Shown here in pieces: positions 1-8,443 of a stretch of DNA of 64,000 nucleotides (position 1 is the stretch's first letter; every line of letters begins with the position of its first letter). The DNA is from Microlunatus sp. Gsoil 973 (GTDB lineage Bacteria; Actinomycetota; Actinomycetes; Propionibacteriales; Propionibacteriaceae), in contig NZ_CP046122.1 in the NCBI RefSeq assembly GCF_009707365.1, positions 2,356,001-2,420,000 on the forward strand. Reading direction: 5' to 3'. Under the pieces are notes generated by a model. That model was not told where the DNA came from. It was given only the letters and a program-made list of their open reading frames with translations, and did no database searches. The position numbers were made by a program, and so were the translations under genes.

Positions 1-1
1 C

Positions 2-184
2 CTGCGCAAGTGGGTCCGTCGGGCCGAGATCGATGCCGGTCAGCGGCCCGGGGTGACTAGCGAGGAGTCGGCCCAGCTCAAGGCGTTGAAGAAGGAGAAC
101 GCCGAGCTGCGCCGGGCGAATGAGATCTTGAAGGCCGCGTCGGCTTTCTTCGCGGCGGAGCTCGACCGCCCACACCGGTCCTAG
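2..184 (+). CDS. IS3 transposase OrfA, 3' part
   Basis: Sixty codons of the C-terminal part of OrfA are visible, truncated by the window edge. The peptide has the lysine, glutamate and leucine-rich stretch [19 protein letters not shown], the leucine-zipper-like coiled coil that follows the helix-turn-helix of IS3 OrfA proteins and mediates multimerisation. It ends at TAG 182-184, overlapping the beginning of the orfB frame. The N-terminal DNA-binding domain is not in the window. Confidence 0.85.
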   Translation: MRKWVRRAEIDAGQRPGVTSEESAQLKALKKENAELRRANEILKAASAFFAAELDRPHRS

Positions 185-1098
185 TCGATTTCATCGCCGA
201 GTACAGGGACCGGTTCGGGGTCGAGCCGATCTGTGCCGTGCTGACCGAGCACGGCTGCCCGATCGCCCCGTCCACCTATTACGACGCTCGCAATCGTCAA
301 CCCAGTAAGAGAAACCTACGAGATCAGGAGTTGATCAACTTGATCCAGGCCGAGCGGAACGGCAAGTTCGCCCGGCTGCTCGGTGCCCGCAAGATGTGGC
401 TGCGGCTACGCGGCAAGGGTCACGATGTCGCCCGCTGCACGGTGGAGCGGCTGTTCCGCCAGCTCGGCATCAGCGGCATCACCCGGGCCAAGGCGCCGCG
501 GACCACGGTCCCAGACCAGAAGGCCGAGCGGCCGACCGACCTGGTCGACCGGGCCTTCGTGGCCAGTCGGCCCAACCAGCTGTGGTGTGCCGACTTCACC
601 TACGTCCCGACCTGGGAAGGAATGGTCTATGTGGCGTTCGTCTTCGATGTGTTCTCCCGCCGGATCCTCGGCTGGCGGGCGGCCACCTCGATGACCACCG
701 ACCTGGTGCTGGACACCCTGGAGATGGCGATCTGGATCCGCCGCAAGGACGGGATCACCGACCTGTCCGGGCTGGTGCACCACACCGATGCCGGCAGTCA
801 GTACACCTCGATCGCCTTCACCCAGCGGCTGGTCGATGCCGGCGTCGATGCCTCCGTCGGCACCGTCGGGGACGCCTACGATAACGCCCTGGCCGAGTCC
901 CAGATCGGCCTCTACAAGAGCGAACTGATCTGGCCGGGCGGGCCTTGGCGGGGCCGTGATCATGTCGAGATCCAGACCCTGGACTGGGTGCACTGGTTCA
1001 ACACCGAACGCACCCACGAGTCGATCGATGACTTCACCCCGGTCCAAGCCGAACAGTTCCACTACACCCACCAAGCCCGGCTCAGCCAAACCGGCTGA
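181..1098 (+). CDS. IS3 transposase OrfB (DDE integrase catalytic subunit)
   Basis: This is the catalytic half of the IS3-family transposase, with an integrase core (rve). The DDE triad can be read directly: Asp in [12 protein letters not shown], Asp in [11 protein letters not shown], and Glu in [14 protein letters not shown], followed by the conserved Lys. The frame is open upstream of the first possible start (GTG 238) into the orfA overlap, which fits production as an OrfAB fusion by -1 frameshifting rather than independent initiation, so the 5' boundary is nominal. The stop TGA at 1096-1098 sits just inside the right terminal repeat. The full catalytic domain is intact. Confidence 0.9.
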   Translation, partial: LVDFIAEYRDRFGVEPICAVLTEHGCPIAPSTYYDARNRQPSKRNLRDQELINLIQAERNGKFARLLGARKMWLRLRGKGHDVARCTVERLFRQLGISGITRAKAPRTTVPDQKAERPTDLVDRAFVASRPNQLWCADFTYVPTWEGMVYVAFVFDVFSRRILGWRAATSMTTDLVLDTLEMAIWIRRKDGITDLSGLVHHTDAGSQYTSIAFTQRLVDAGVDASVGTVGDAYDNALAESQIGLYKSELIWPGGPWRGRDHVEIQTLDWVHWFNTERTHESIDDFTPVQAEQFHYTHQARLSQTG

Positions 1099-1110
1099 AC
1101 CACAAAATCC

Positions 1111-1137
1111 GGTCTCCGGAAACTCCGGGGCGGGTCA
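1111..1137 (+). repeat. Right terminal inverted repeat of the IS3 element
   Basis: A 27-bp stretch starting GGTCTCCGGAAACTCC and ending GGGGCGGGTCA lies 12 bp after the orfB stop. IS3 elements commonly end in TCA at the right (TGA at the left), which supports the boundary. The matching left repeat is outside the window, so pairing and the target-site duplication cannot be checked. Confidence 0.6.
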
Positions 1138-1394
1138 ACCGGATCGCTCCAGATCGCCGTGGCCAGCCAACCCGCGAGCAGCGGCGACCCGATTGCAACG
1201 GGCGGCCACACTCGGAACGCGACCGTACTCGAACGCTGTCCCACCTCGTCATTGTCGCGCAACCAAGCGGCGCGAAAGCGGAGTGCGTCCAGCTCGACCG
1301 GGTCGGATTGGTGGAGCGGATCCCGAAGGCATCAGTGGATATCAGTGGGGTGTACGGTCACACGGGATTGTGATTGCGATCGCAAGGGAGATCC

Positions 1395-2186
1395 ATGGCT
1401 GGCATCGAAGTCATCGATCCGCGGTATCGACCGCTGCTGGAGCGGACCCACGAGGTACTGGGTGCGGACGCTCGCGTCCGATCCGTCGCGCTCGGCGGAT
1501 CAGTCGGCGCCGGTACGGCCGATCGTTGGAGTGACCTCGACTTCGCGATCGCCACCGATCCCGAGCAACACGATGACTTCCTCAGGGATTGGCCGGACTG
1601 GTTGGGCCGCATCACGCCCACCGTCTTCGCCCGCACACCGATCGCTCCGTTCATCATCAATGCCGTGACCCAGGACGGGCTGACGGTCGACTTCGTCGTG
1701 TGGTCCGGAGAGGTCCCTGAGTTTCGGCCACCGGCCGGGTTGGCTCTGGGACTGTCGACGAGCAGATTCGACAACATCGGAGATGCCCTCGATTACGCGG
1801 TGGCTGAGCAACTCCGTGGGCTCGCCGGCCCGTTCATCAGCCTGCTGCAGCGCGGAGAACACCTCAAACACCTCAGCGGTGTTCCCCACGTACTCGGCCT
1901 GCTGACCACCGTTTTCCTGGCTGAGACCGGCCACCCAGCACCCTCCAAGCGTTGGAATCCCAGCTACACCGACGAACAACTCCGTGCGGTGGCTACGCTG
2001 CCACCCGTTCGAGCGACCGCCGAAGATCTGAAGACTTTCGGACTCGGCGTCGCCCGGCTGATCGTTGAACGAGGCAGGCCGCTGTTCCCCCGATATGATC
2101 TTGTCTGGCCGGCCGCGCTGGCGAAGGTCGCAGCGATCCGCCTCGAAGAGAATCTTGGCATCAATACGTCCGGATGGCTGGGCTAG
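1395..2186 (+). CDS. Nucleotidyltransferase-fold protein (aminoglycoside adenylyltransferase-like)
   Basis: This 263-residue protein belongs to the DNA polymerase beta-like nucleotidyltransferase superfamily. The signature is at residues 34-50: GGS followed by SDLDFAI, where Asp47 and Asp49 would bind Mg-NTP. Downstream is an all-alpha region like that of small-molecule adenylyltransferases. I start at ATG 1395 because AAGGGAG lies 5 bases upstream; an in-frame start at 1374 lacks a ribosome site. A perfect 12-bp palindrome (TTGCGATCGCAA, 1374-1385) lies directly before the ribosome site. It is a distant paralogue of the gene at 16024-16857. The substrate cannot be told from sequence; resistance is a family possibility, not shown. 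Confidence 0.75.
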   Translation: MAGIEVIDPRYRPLLERTHEVLGADARVRSVALGGSVGAGTADRWSDLDFAIATDPEQHDDFLRDWPDWLGRITPTVFARTPIAPFIINAVTQDGLTVDFVVWSGEVPEFRPPAGLALGLSTSRFDNIGDALDYAVAEQLRGLAGPFISLLQRGEHLKHLSGVPHVLGLLTTVFLAETGHPAPSKRWNPSYTDEQLRAVATLPPVRATAEDLKTFGLGVARLIVERGRPLFPRYDLVWPAALAKVAAIRLEENLGINTSGWLG

Positions 2187-2198
2187 CGGCAGCGCTCG

Positions 2199-2543
2199 GT
2201 GCATCACCGCCTGGCCGGCCCGGACATGCTGCTGGCTGCCGAGCCCGACATCGACGTGGTCGCCGAGGCCACCAACAGAATCCAGGTGATCGCCCAGGCC
2301 GATCGATATCGGCCGGACATCGTGTTGATGGACATTCGGATACCCGTGCTGGACGGCCTTGAGGCGACCCGCAGGATTCGCGACCGCGACGGTCTCTCCA
2401 ACGCGGAAATCGGCCGGCAGTTGTGCATCAGCGACACCACCGCCAAGACCCACGTCACGCGGCTCCTTCAGAAGCTTCAGCTTCGTGATCGGGCACAGGC
2501 CATCGTGCTGGCCTATCAATCCGACCTGTTCGACGGTTGGTGA
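2199..2543 (+). pseudogene. Internally deleted response regulator (REC remnant joined to LuxR HTH)
   Basis: The 114-codon frame starts like the middle of a NarL/FixJ receiver domain, with phospho-acceptor Asp in DIVLMDIRIPVLDGLEATRR, and then jumps directly into a LuxR-type helix-turn-helix (LSNAEIGRQLCISDTTAKTH). A normal regulator has about 210 residues, with the rest of the receiver and a linker in between. Here roughly 80-100 residues are missing and the N-terminal strand with its acidic pair is also lost. The join is in frame. No partner histidine kinase is nearby. It is almost certainly a decayed gene close to an IS element, though the short protein could still be made from GTG 2199. 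Confidence 0.75.
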
Positions 2544-2766
2544 CGATCCTCGGAACGAGCACCCCACGCGGGGGCGGTTCCCTGCCACGATCCCGCCGAC
2601 CAAGATCAACATTGCTGCGACCCGCTCACCGATGATCAAACTGAGACCTAACTCAGACTTCCCCGCCAGGAACGGCCCCCTGCCGACCTGGTGTCTTCGA
2701 AGTGACGACCGGGTGACGGAGCCGGCGGTCCGATTGTCCCGAATCCGTACCGGGAAGGAACTGCAG

Positions 2767-4326
2767 ATGCCGCACGAAGACTACGTCGACCTTCAGGGCA
2801 GCGAACGACACCCGGTGCCGGAAGCCCGCGATGTCGGGCCCGCCGATCCGGACGAAGACGTCGAGGTCTCGATCGTTCTCAGCAGGCGCGCCGGCCGACC
2901 GACACCGTCGCCGACGCCGATATCTCGGCAGGAATTCGCGCGACAACACGGTGCCCGTGAGGAAGACATCCACGCGGTCGAAACGTTTGCGGCGCAGAAC
3001 GGCCTGCAGGTCGTGCGGGTCGACGTGGCGGCGCGGACGGTGGTGTTGGCGGGCAGCGTTGCCGACATGCAGTCGGCCTTCGACGTGCCTTTGAGACGCT
3101 TCGAGCACCACGGCACCAGCTATCGTGGCCGTACCGGCACGGTGCGGCTGCCGGCATCGTTGTCGGGAATCGTGACCGCCGTACTCGGGCTGGACGACAG
3201 AGCTCAGGCGCGCGCCCACTCCCGGATCCACCGGGAGGTCGATGCCGGGGAGAAGGTCGGCGGCCTGGGCGCAACTGCGGCGGGCGCCCAGCCCTTCTGG
3301 CCCACCGACCTGGCCACCCTGTACGACTTCCCCGATCGTCAGGGCGACGGTCAGTGCATCGGGATGATCGAGCTCGGCGGCGGATTCCGCAGATCCGATC
3401 TCAAGGCCTATTTCGCCGAGCTCGGGCTTCCGGCCCCTGAGGTGCACAGCCACTCCGTTGATCACGCCCGCAACCGCCCGTCGACTCCGCAGAGCGCAGA
3501 CGGCGAGGTCATGCTGGATATCGAGGTTGCCGGAGCCGTCGCGCCGAACGTGAAGATCATCGTCTACTTTGCACCGAACACCGATCGCGGCTTCCTCGAC
3601 GCCATCAACGCCGCGATCCACGACCACACCAACCAGCCGTCGGTGGTGTCGATCAGCTGGGGCGGCCCGGAGAGTTCGTGGGCTTCCCAGGCACTTGATG
3701 CTTTCGACGAGGCGTTCCAGGATGCCGGTGCGCTCGGTGTCTCGATATTCTGTGCGGCCGGTGACAGCGGGTCGACCGATGGTGTCGGTGACGGAAAACA
3801 GCACACCGACTTTCCCGCGTCCAGCCCGCACGTTGTCGGCTGCGGTGGAACGCGACTGACGATCTCCGATCAACAGGCGTCCGAGGTCGTCTGGTCGACC
3901 AACGGTGCGACCGGTGGTGGGATCAGCGACCACTTCGATCCACCGGACTATCAGGCTGTGGCCGACGTACCGTCCTCTGCCAATCCACCCGGGACTCGAC
4001 GGGGTCGTGGCGTCCCCGACGTCGCCGGGGACGCCGACCCGGCAACCGGATACATCGTTCGTGTTGACGGCAGGATGTTCGTCATCGGCGGGACGAGCGC
4101 CGTCGCACCGCTGTGGGCGGGGTTGACCGCCTTGCTGAACCAAGGACAGGACGCACCCGTCGGCTTCCTCAACCCGGCACTGTACGCAATCGCCGGGTCG
4201 GCGCCCGACGCGTTCCACGACGTGACGCAAGGAAGCAACGGCGCATACCACGCCGTGACCGGCTGGGACCCCTGCACAGGTTGGGGCTCACCGAACGCCG
4301 GCGATCTAGCGGCGGCGCTTGACTGA
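2767..4326 (+). CDS. Sedolisin (S53) serine-carboxyl peptidase, kumamolisin-like
   Basis: A 519-residue proenzyme: an N-terminal pro-kumamolisin activation domain (about residues 30-155) followed by the S53 catalytic domain. The catalytic residues are visible: Glu247 and Asp251 in GEVMLDIEVAGA, the oxyanion Asp333 in CAAGDSGSTDG and the nucleophile Ser444 in GGTSAVAPLWAG. The C-terminal DVTQGSNGAYHAVTGWDPCTGWG region matches the calcium-binding end of the family. Family members are secreted proteases active at acid pH after removal of the propeptide. The chosen ATG 2767 has GGAAGGA upstream. No classical signal peptide follows this start, so the export route is unclear. It stands alone, with no inhibitor or transporter gene beside it. 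Confidence 0.93.
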   Translation: MPHEDYVDLQGSERHPVPEARDVGPADPDEDVEVSIVLSRRAGRPTPSPTPISRQEFARQHGAREEDIHAVETFAAQNGLQVVRVDVAARTVVLAGSVADMQSAFDVPLRRFEHHGTSYRGRTGTVRLPASLSGIVTAVLGLDDRAQARAHSRIHREVDAGEKVGGLGATAAGAQPFWPTDLATLYDFPDRQGDGQCIGMIELGGGFRRSDLKAYFAELGLPAPEVHSHSVDHARNRPSTPQSADGEVMLDIEVAGAVAPNVKIIVYFAPNTDRGFLDAINAAIHDHTNQPSVVSISWGGPESSWASQALDAFDEAFQDAGALGVSIFCAAGDSGSTDGVGDGKQHTDFPASSPHVVGCGGTRLTISDQQASEVVWSTNGATGGGISDHFDPPDYQAVADVPSSANPPGTRRGRGVPDVAGDADPATGYIVRVDGRMFVIGGTSAVAPLWAGLTALLNQGQDAPVGFLNPALYAIAGSAPDAFHDVTQGSNGAYHAVTGWDPCTGWGSPNAGDLAAALD

Positions 4327-5322
4327 TTCGGCCGTGCCGCGGACGCGACGAGCGGGTTCGCCGCACCTTCGACATCGCGCGCCAACGGTCACCGTCACCA
4401 CTGCGACCATTAACCGGGGGCCGGTGCATTCGACCCTGGCCCCCTTTGGCCGAGTTTGAAACGACCCCATACAGCAGATTGGGCAATCACGCAGAATGTC
4501 GCGTCGGCGGCCATCTTGAGAGGGTGGCGCACATCACGTGACATCGGTCCGGCCGACGAAATTCTCGAAGTGCGGGAATTTGCTCCGGAGAATCGGTAAT
4601 CTATTTCCCGGGCCAGGAGCCCGAGTTGATGAGACACCTGAGGACCTTCCCCCCTTGAAAGTTTGACGTGTCTCGTCCCTGTCGACCCGTCCGGCCCGGT
4701 TTCGTGGACCCCCGACCACGGACCGGCCGGGCGGGGAGCGACCCGTCCGGATCCCACGGGGCATGCGAGATGCCCGGCCGTGGCTGCAGGGCCCGTCCAA
4801 CTCCGTCCGGAGATGGTTACGGATACACCCGCCACGCGTGCGTTGCTGGGCATCGGGGCGACTCGGATCGTCCCCGTTCACCGCACCCGCGAACTCGCGA
4901 TCCAGCGACGCTCGGGACCAACGTCCTGTTTCCTAATTAGGTCATGTCCATTTCGGACATGATCTGTTAGATTTCAACTGTTGAACCGTTCGGCGGTGTC
5001 GGGTCCGTCGAACGGAACACACGAGGATCGGCGGATCGTCTCGTCGGATGGGGTTCCGACGAGACGGCTGCGCCACCGCATTCGAGCAGGTCTCCCGATG
5101 GGCAATTCGGGGGATGGCCGCGGGCGACCTGCTCGATGTGGTTTGGTTGCCGACCGAAATCCAACTCAGTGTATTGCCTCGGATCCCCTGACTGGTAATC
5201 GCGCGTCCGTCTCTTCTGATCCAGCCATCGTCGATGCATTCACGCACCAAGTCTGAGCCGGCCGGGCAATTGGTCACAAAGCCTGTTGAGGTACGCCGGG
5301 ACACTCACTACGGTCGACCTCC
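4327..5322 (+). other. Gene-poor region of about 1 kb with inverted repeats
   Basis: I see no convincing coding sequence here; the short open frames have no recognisable content. Three structures stand out. A 10-bp inverted repeat with one mismatch lies at 4628-4637 and 4668-4677 (GATGAGACAC/GTGTCTCGTC) with a 30-nt loop. A perfect palindrome CCTAATTAGG is at 4932-4941, and immediately after it TCATGTCC/GGACATGA at 4942-4962. The last two sit in an AT-rich patch that contrasts with the surroundings and could hold an operator or promoter, but the next gene starts 360 bp away. Confidence 0.5.
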
Positions 5323-6054
5323 GTGATCCCTCCGGGCTTGGATTCCTATTTGATCTGCGCGACGCCGCGTACCGGGAGCACCCTGCTGTGCGGTCTGCTC
5401 CGTTCGTCGGGAGTTGCCGGGCATCCGGCCTCCTACTTCAACCGGCGTGGCCTGCATTCCTACGCCGAGCGGTGGCAGATGGTTCGGCCTCACCAGGAGC
5501 GGATCGATGAAGCGTATCTTCGTGCTGCGCTGGACGCCGGGACAACGCCCAATGGTGTTTTCGGCGGACGAATCATGGCCGAGTCGCTGCCCGAACTGCT
5601 TGCCGACCTTTCCGCGCTTTCCCAGTCGAGCGCGAACGATCTGGAGCTGTTGAGCTCCCGGTTCGGTCGGGTCGAGTTTGTGCACCTGCGACGGCGCGAC
5701 GTCGTGGCCCAGGCGGTGTCGTGGGCGAAGGCGCTGCAGACCCACTACTGGCACCCGGATGAGGAGGTGCTGCCCGGTGGGCGACCTCCGGAGTATGACG
5801 AGGCTCTCATCGGTCGGCTGGCTGGAGCCATCCAGGACTTCGAATCGGCCTGGAACCGATGGTTCTCCGATCAGCGGATCGTGCCGTACGAGGTTGTCTA
5901 TGAGCAGCTGGCCGCAGATCCCGTGGGCACCGCACACCGGGTGCTTGATCATCTCGGTCTCGAGGTTCCGGCCGGCCGGGAGTTGGTGGTCACGCATCAT
6001 CGACAGGCCGACGAGATCAACGCCGACTGGGCCGGACGATTCAGGGATCGCTGA
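5323..6054 (+). CDS. Stf0-family sulfotransferase
   Basis: A 243-residue PAPS-dependent sulfotransferase of the Stf0 type (the mycobacterial trehalose 2-sulfotransferase family). The 5'-phosphosulfate loop is the N-terminal ATPRTGSTLLCGLL with Arg16, Thr17, Gly18 and Ser19. The 3'-phosphate-binding strand is likely VEFVHLRRRDVVAQAVSWAK, and a C-terminal RVLDHLGLEVP stretch is also family-typical. Such enzymes transfer sulfate to a carbohydrate or similar hydroxyl acceptor in the cytoplasm. Start GTG 5323 is the only one that includes the PAPS loop. The gene is monocistronic; sulfate activation genes cysDN lie 20 kb away, but an APS kinase to make PAPS is not seen in the window. Confidence 0.85.
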   Translation: MIPPGLDSYLICATPRTGSTLLCGLLRSSGVAGHPASYFNRRGLHSYAERWQMVRPHQERIDEAYLRAALDAGTTPNGVFGGRIMAESLPELLADLSALSQSSANDLELLSSRFGRVEFVHLRRRDVVAQAVSWAKALQTHYWHPDEEVLPGGRPPEYDEALIGRLAGAIQDFESAWNRWFSDQRIVPYEVVYEQLAADPVGTAHRVLDHLGLEVPAGRELVVTHHRQADEINADWAGRFRDR

Positions 6055-6115
6055 ATCAGCGCGGCGCAAGCCACCGCTTGTCCGACCAGACCGGAACCCG
6101 GGCACTACGGCGAAG

Positions 6116-6772
6116 TCAGGCGGCGGAGAACCGGCGCAGGTTGGCGATCGCTGCATCGATGGCCGTTGCCAGCGGCTCAGTGGTGCGACGGACCTTGCAG
6201 AGCAGGAGGCCTCCCTGCAGGGTCGCCAGCGTGGCCGTGGCCAGCCTTGCAGGGTCGGCGTCAGCGGTGAGCAGACCACGGGTACGCATCTGATCGATCG
6301 CGGAGGTGAAAACCCGTTCCCACCGCTCGAGTGACGCCGCCAGGACCGCACGGGCGTGTTCGCTGGTCTCGGACAGCTCGTTCGCCAAGGATCCCAGAGG
6401 GCACCCGCCGACGCACCCGCCGCGGCTCTGGTGCGCCACGATCTGTTCACGCCACCGCTGCCAGCCATCCCAGCTGTCCAAGGGCGCGAGGTGCGGACCG
6501 TCGGCGCGAAGGATTCGGTCGGTCTGGTGTTCGATCACCGCTTCGACCAGGTCGTCCTTGTCCTTGAAGTAGTGGTACAGCTGGGATTTTCCGACACCGG
6601 CCGCAACGCCGACCTCGTCAAGCGTCGTCCGGCCGGCGCCGTTGATCAGCATCAGCCTGGCGGCCCGCTCGACGATCCGCTCCCGCGTTCGCCGCCCCTT
6701 GGCGCTGGGCGGCTGCGGTTTGCCCGCGGTTCTGCGGTTTGCTGAGAGCAACTCCTCTGTCGATTCGGTCAC
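6116..6772 (-). CDS. TetR-family transcriptional regulator
   Basis: A 218-residue TetR regulator. The helix-turn-helix spans about residues 49-69 (TTLDEVGVAAGVGKSQLYHY), and the C-terminal two thirds is an all-helical ligand domain resembling the TetR_C_6 group, with a CVGGCPLG cysteine motif typical of that subgroup. I start at GTG 6772; longer frames would run through the intergenic operator region. It is transcribed divergently from a peroxiredoxin gene 117 bp away and very probably represses that gene and itself. The two cysteines in CVGGC might respond to redox state, which would fit the neighbour, but this is inference. Confidence 0.88.
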   Translation of the reverse strand: MTESTEELLSANRRTAGKPQPPSAKGRRTRERIVERAARLMLINGAGRTTLDEVGVAAGVGKSQLYHYFKDKDDLVEAVIEHQTDRILRADGPHLAPLDSWDGWQRWREQIVAHQSRGGCVGGCPLGSLANELSETSEHARAVLAASLERWERVFTSAIDQMRTRGLLTADADPARLATATLATLQGGLLLCKVRRTTEPLATAIDAAIANLRRFSAA

Positions 6773-6779
6773 ACCGAGA

Positions 6780-6797
6780 ATGTACTTGATAGTCCAT
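6780..6797. promoter_or_regulatory. Candidate TetR operator
   Basis: The 18-bp sequence ATGTAC-TTGATA-GTCCAT is an imperfect palindrome (arms match at 5 of 6 positions) located 8 bp upstream of the TetR start and between it and the divergent peroxiredoxin gene. It is in an AT-rich patch in an otherwise GC-rich intergenic region, as expected for overlapping promoters and operator. No binding data; the assignment rests on symmetry and position. Confidence 0.4.
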
Positions 6798-6888
6798 TTT
6801 GCGGCCAGTACAACCGGTATCCGACAGTGACGACGCGCCCGAACGGTCAGCCGGAGGGCGCCCGAGCGGTTTGGACCAGGAGCAGCAG

Positions 6889-7527
6889 ATGGCAGGAACA
6901 CCGATCGCCGACGAGGTCTCCGACTCGTTCGGGAACCGTGACAGCGATGGCCCGTTCGCGCAGGAGCAGGCCGCTCTGGCCAAGCGGGAACCGACCCTCG
7001 CGGCAGTCGGAACTGCGTTTCCCGACGCCAAGTTGCTGTCCGCGACCGGCGAACCGGTCACCCTCGTCGACACCTTGGCCGGTCGGCCGGGCGTGATCAT
7101 CTTCTATCGTGGCGCCTGGTGTCCGTACTGCAACGTTGCGCTGAACCGCTACCGCGCGGATCTTGCCGAACCGCTGCATGCCCGCGGGATCAGTCTGGTC
7201 GCGATCAGTCCGCAGCGGCCGGACGGCTCCATGACGATGCAGGAGAAGCACAACCTGAAGTTCCCGGTGTTGTCCGATCCGGGCAATCAGCTCGCCCGTC
7301 TGCTGGGCATCCTGACCGAGCCCTCGGCAGAGAGTCGTCAGGCCCAACTCGACCACGGCCTGGACCTGACCGAGGTCAACGCCGATGGCACAACTACGCT
7401 GCCGATGCCGACGACGGCGATCGTGGACAGCGAGTACCTGCTGCGCTGGATCGATGTCCATCCGGACTACGCGACGCGGACCGAGCCCGGACAGATCCTG
7501 AACGCACTGGCCGAGCTCGGTCTGTGA
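6889..7527 (+). CDS. Peroxiredoxin-like protein (AhpC/TSA, thioredoxin fold)
   Basis: A 212-residue thioredoxin-fold peroxiredoxin. The active site is FYRGAWCPYCN with Cys78 and Cys81 in a CxxC arrangement, typical of the PrxQ-like or Prx-like2 subgroup rather than of classical two-cysteine AhpC. It should reduce peroxides in the cytoplasm using a thiol donor. ATG 6889 is chosen because AGGAG lies just upstream; the frame is open further but without family sequence. The SDR gene begins 67 bp downstream in the same direction, so the two may form an operon controlled by the divergent TetR protein. Confidence 0.88.
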   Translation: MAGTPIADEVSDSFGNRDSDGPFAQEQAALAKREPTLAAVGTAFPDAKLLSATGEPVTLVDTLAGRPGVIIFYRGAWCPYCNVALNRYRADLAEPLHARGISLVAISPQRPDGSMTMQEKHNLKFPVLSDPGNQLARLLGILTEPSAESRQAQLDHGLDLTEVNADGTTTLPMPTTAIVDSEYLLRWIDVHPDYATRTEPGQILNALAELGL

Positions 7528-7594
7528 CACCCGGCACCCATCCCGCGCCGTACGGACACACGAACCTGATACGCAAGATCGGAAAGGCATCGAA

Positions 7595-8368
7595 GTGAAT
7601 GCACTGAAGGGGAAGACGGCCGTCGTGACCGGCGGCGGTCGGGGCATCGGCCGTGCGATCGCAGTCGGACTCGCCGAACAGGGGGTGGACAGGATCGGAC
7701 TCATCGCACGGAGCGCGGATCAGCTCTCCGCCGCCGCGCGTGCGGTCGAGAACGCCGGGGCTCGGACCAAGATCATCGCGGCTGATCTGAGCCGTCTGGA
7801 CGGACTGCCGACCATCGTCGATGACCTGACAGCCGAGTTGGGCGGCGTGGACGTGTTGATCAACAACGCCGCAGTCGTTGCTCCGCTCGGGCCGACAACG
7901 ACTGTCTCCCTGCAGTCCTACCTCGATGCACTGGCCCTGAACGTCGTCGCCGTCGCCGGTCTCAGCGCACTGCTCATCCCCGGAATGCGCGAGCGGGCCT
8001 GGGGACGCATTGTCAACGTCTCCAGTGGCGTCGCCGGTCACCCGACAGGGATGATCGGCGGCAATGCGTACGCGGCGAGCAAGGCAGCACTGGAAGCGCA
8101 CAGCCTCAACCTCTCCGCCGAACTGAGCGGCAGCGGCGTCACCGTCAACATCTACCGTCCCGGGATCGTGGACACCGCGATGCAGGGTTGGATCCGCGAC
8201 CAGGATCCTGCCGTGATCGGTGAGCAGATGCATGGTCGCTTCCACAGCTACCACGAAAGCGGCTTGTTGATCAGCCCTGAAGCCTCTGCTGCCAAGCTGA
8301 TCGCCCGGGTTGCCGGCGAGGAGTCGGGACAGATCTGGGATGTCAACGACGATGTGGACGCGGGCTGA
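7595..8368 (+). CDS. Short-chain dehydrogenase/reductase
   Basis: A 257-residue classical SDR. The Rossmann nucleotide-binding glycine motif TGGGRGIG is at residues 12-19, the structural NNAA motif is present (VLINNAAVV), and the catalytic Ser-Tyr-Lys set is seen as NVSSG followed by YAASK. The C-terminus with YRPGIVDTAMQ is typical. It oxidises or reduces an alcohol/ketone with NAD(P); the substrate is unknown. GTG 7595 is preceded by GGAAAGG. It follows the peroxiredoxin gene by 67 bp in the same orientation and is probably co-transcribed. Confidence 0.9.
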   Translation: MNALKGKTAVVTGGGRGIGRAIAVGLAEQGVDRIGLIARSADQLSAAARAVENAGARTKIIAADLSRLDGLPTIVDDLTAELGGVDVLINNAAVVAPLGPTTTVSLQSYLDALALNVVAVAGLSALLIPGMRERAWGRIVNVSSGVAGHPTGMIGGNAYAASKAALEAHSLNLSAELSGSGVTVNIYRPGIVDTAMQGWIRDQDPAVIGEQMHGRFHSYHESGLLISPEASAAKLIARVAGEESGQIWDVNDDVDAG

Positions 8369-8443
8369 ACGCTGCCCACCACCGCTCGGGAAGGCGCGCT
8401 CCTGTGATGATCACCACCAGTCCGTGAACGCGCTCGCGGCTGG

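Larger units (their letters stand above)
1..1137 (+). mobile_element. IS3-family insertion sequence, left part outside the window
   Basis: The end of orfA, the whole orfB and the right terminal inverted repeat are present; the left end lies before base 1. The two reading frames are arranged as in IS3 elements, with orfB in the -1 frame relative to orfA, so the full transposase is expected from a programmed frameshift. Both frames are free of premature stops in the visible part, so the element may be active. The right boundary is placed at the 3' TCA that follows the G-rich terminal sequence. Confidence 0.85.

Noticed and set aside
406-1089. Minus-strand frame opposite the IS3 transposase
   Set aside because: Antisense shadow of orfB with no domain content.
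1374-1385. TTGCGATCGCAA as a HIP1-type repeat
   Set aside because: It contains GCGATCGC as in cyanobacterial HIP1 but a single 12-bp palindrome in high-GC DNA is not remarkable; recorded only in the neighbouring gene entry.
2653-4251. Minus-strand frame of 532 codons opposite the sedolisin gene
   Set aside because: Sense strand has a complete S53 protease with catalytic residues; the antisense translation has no family features.
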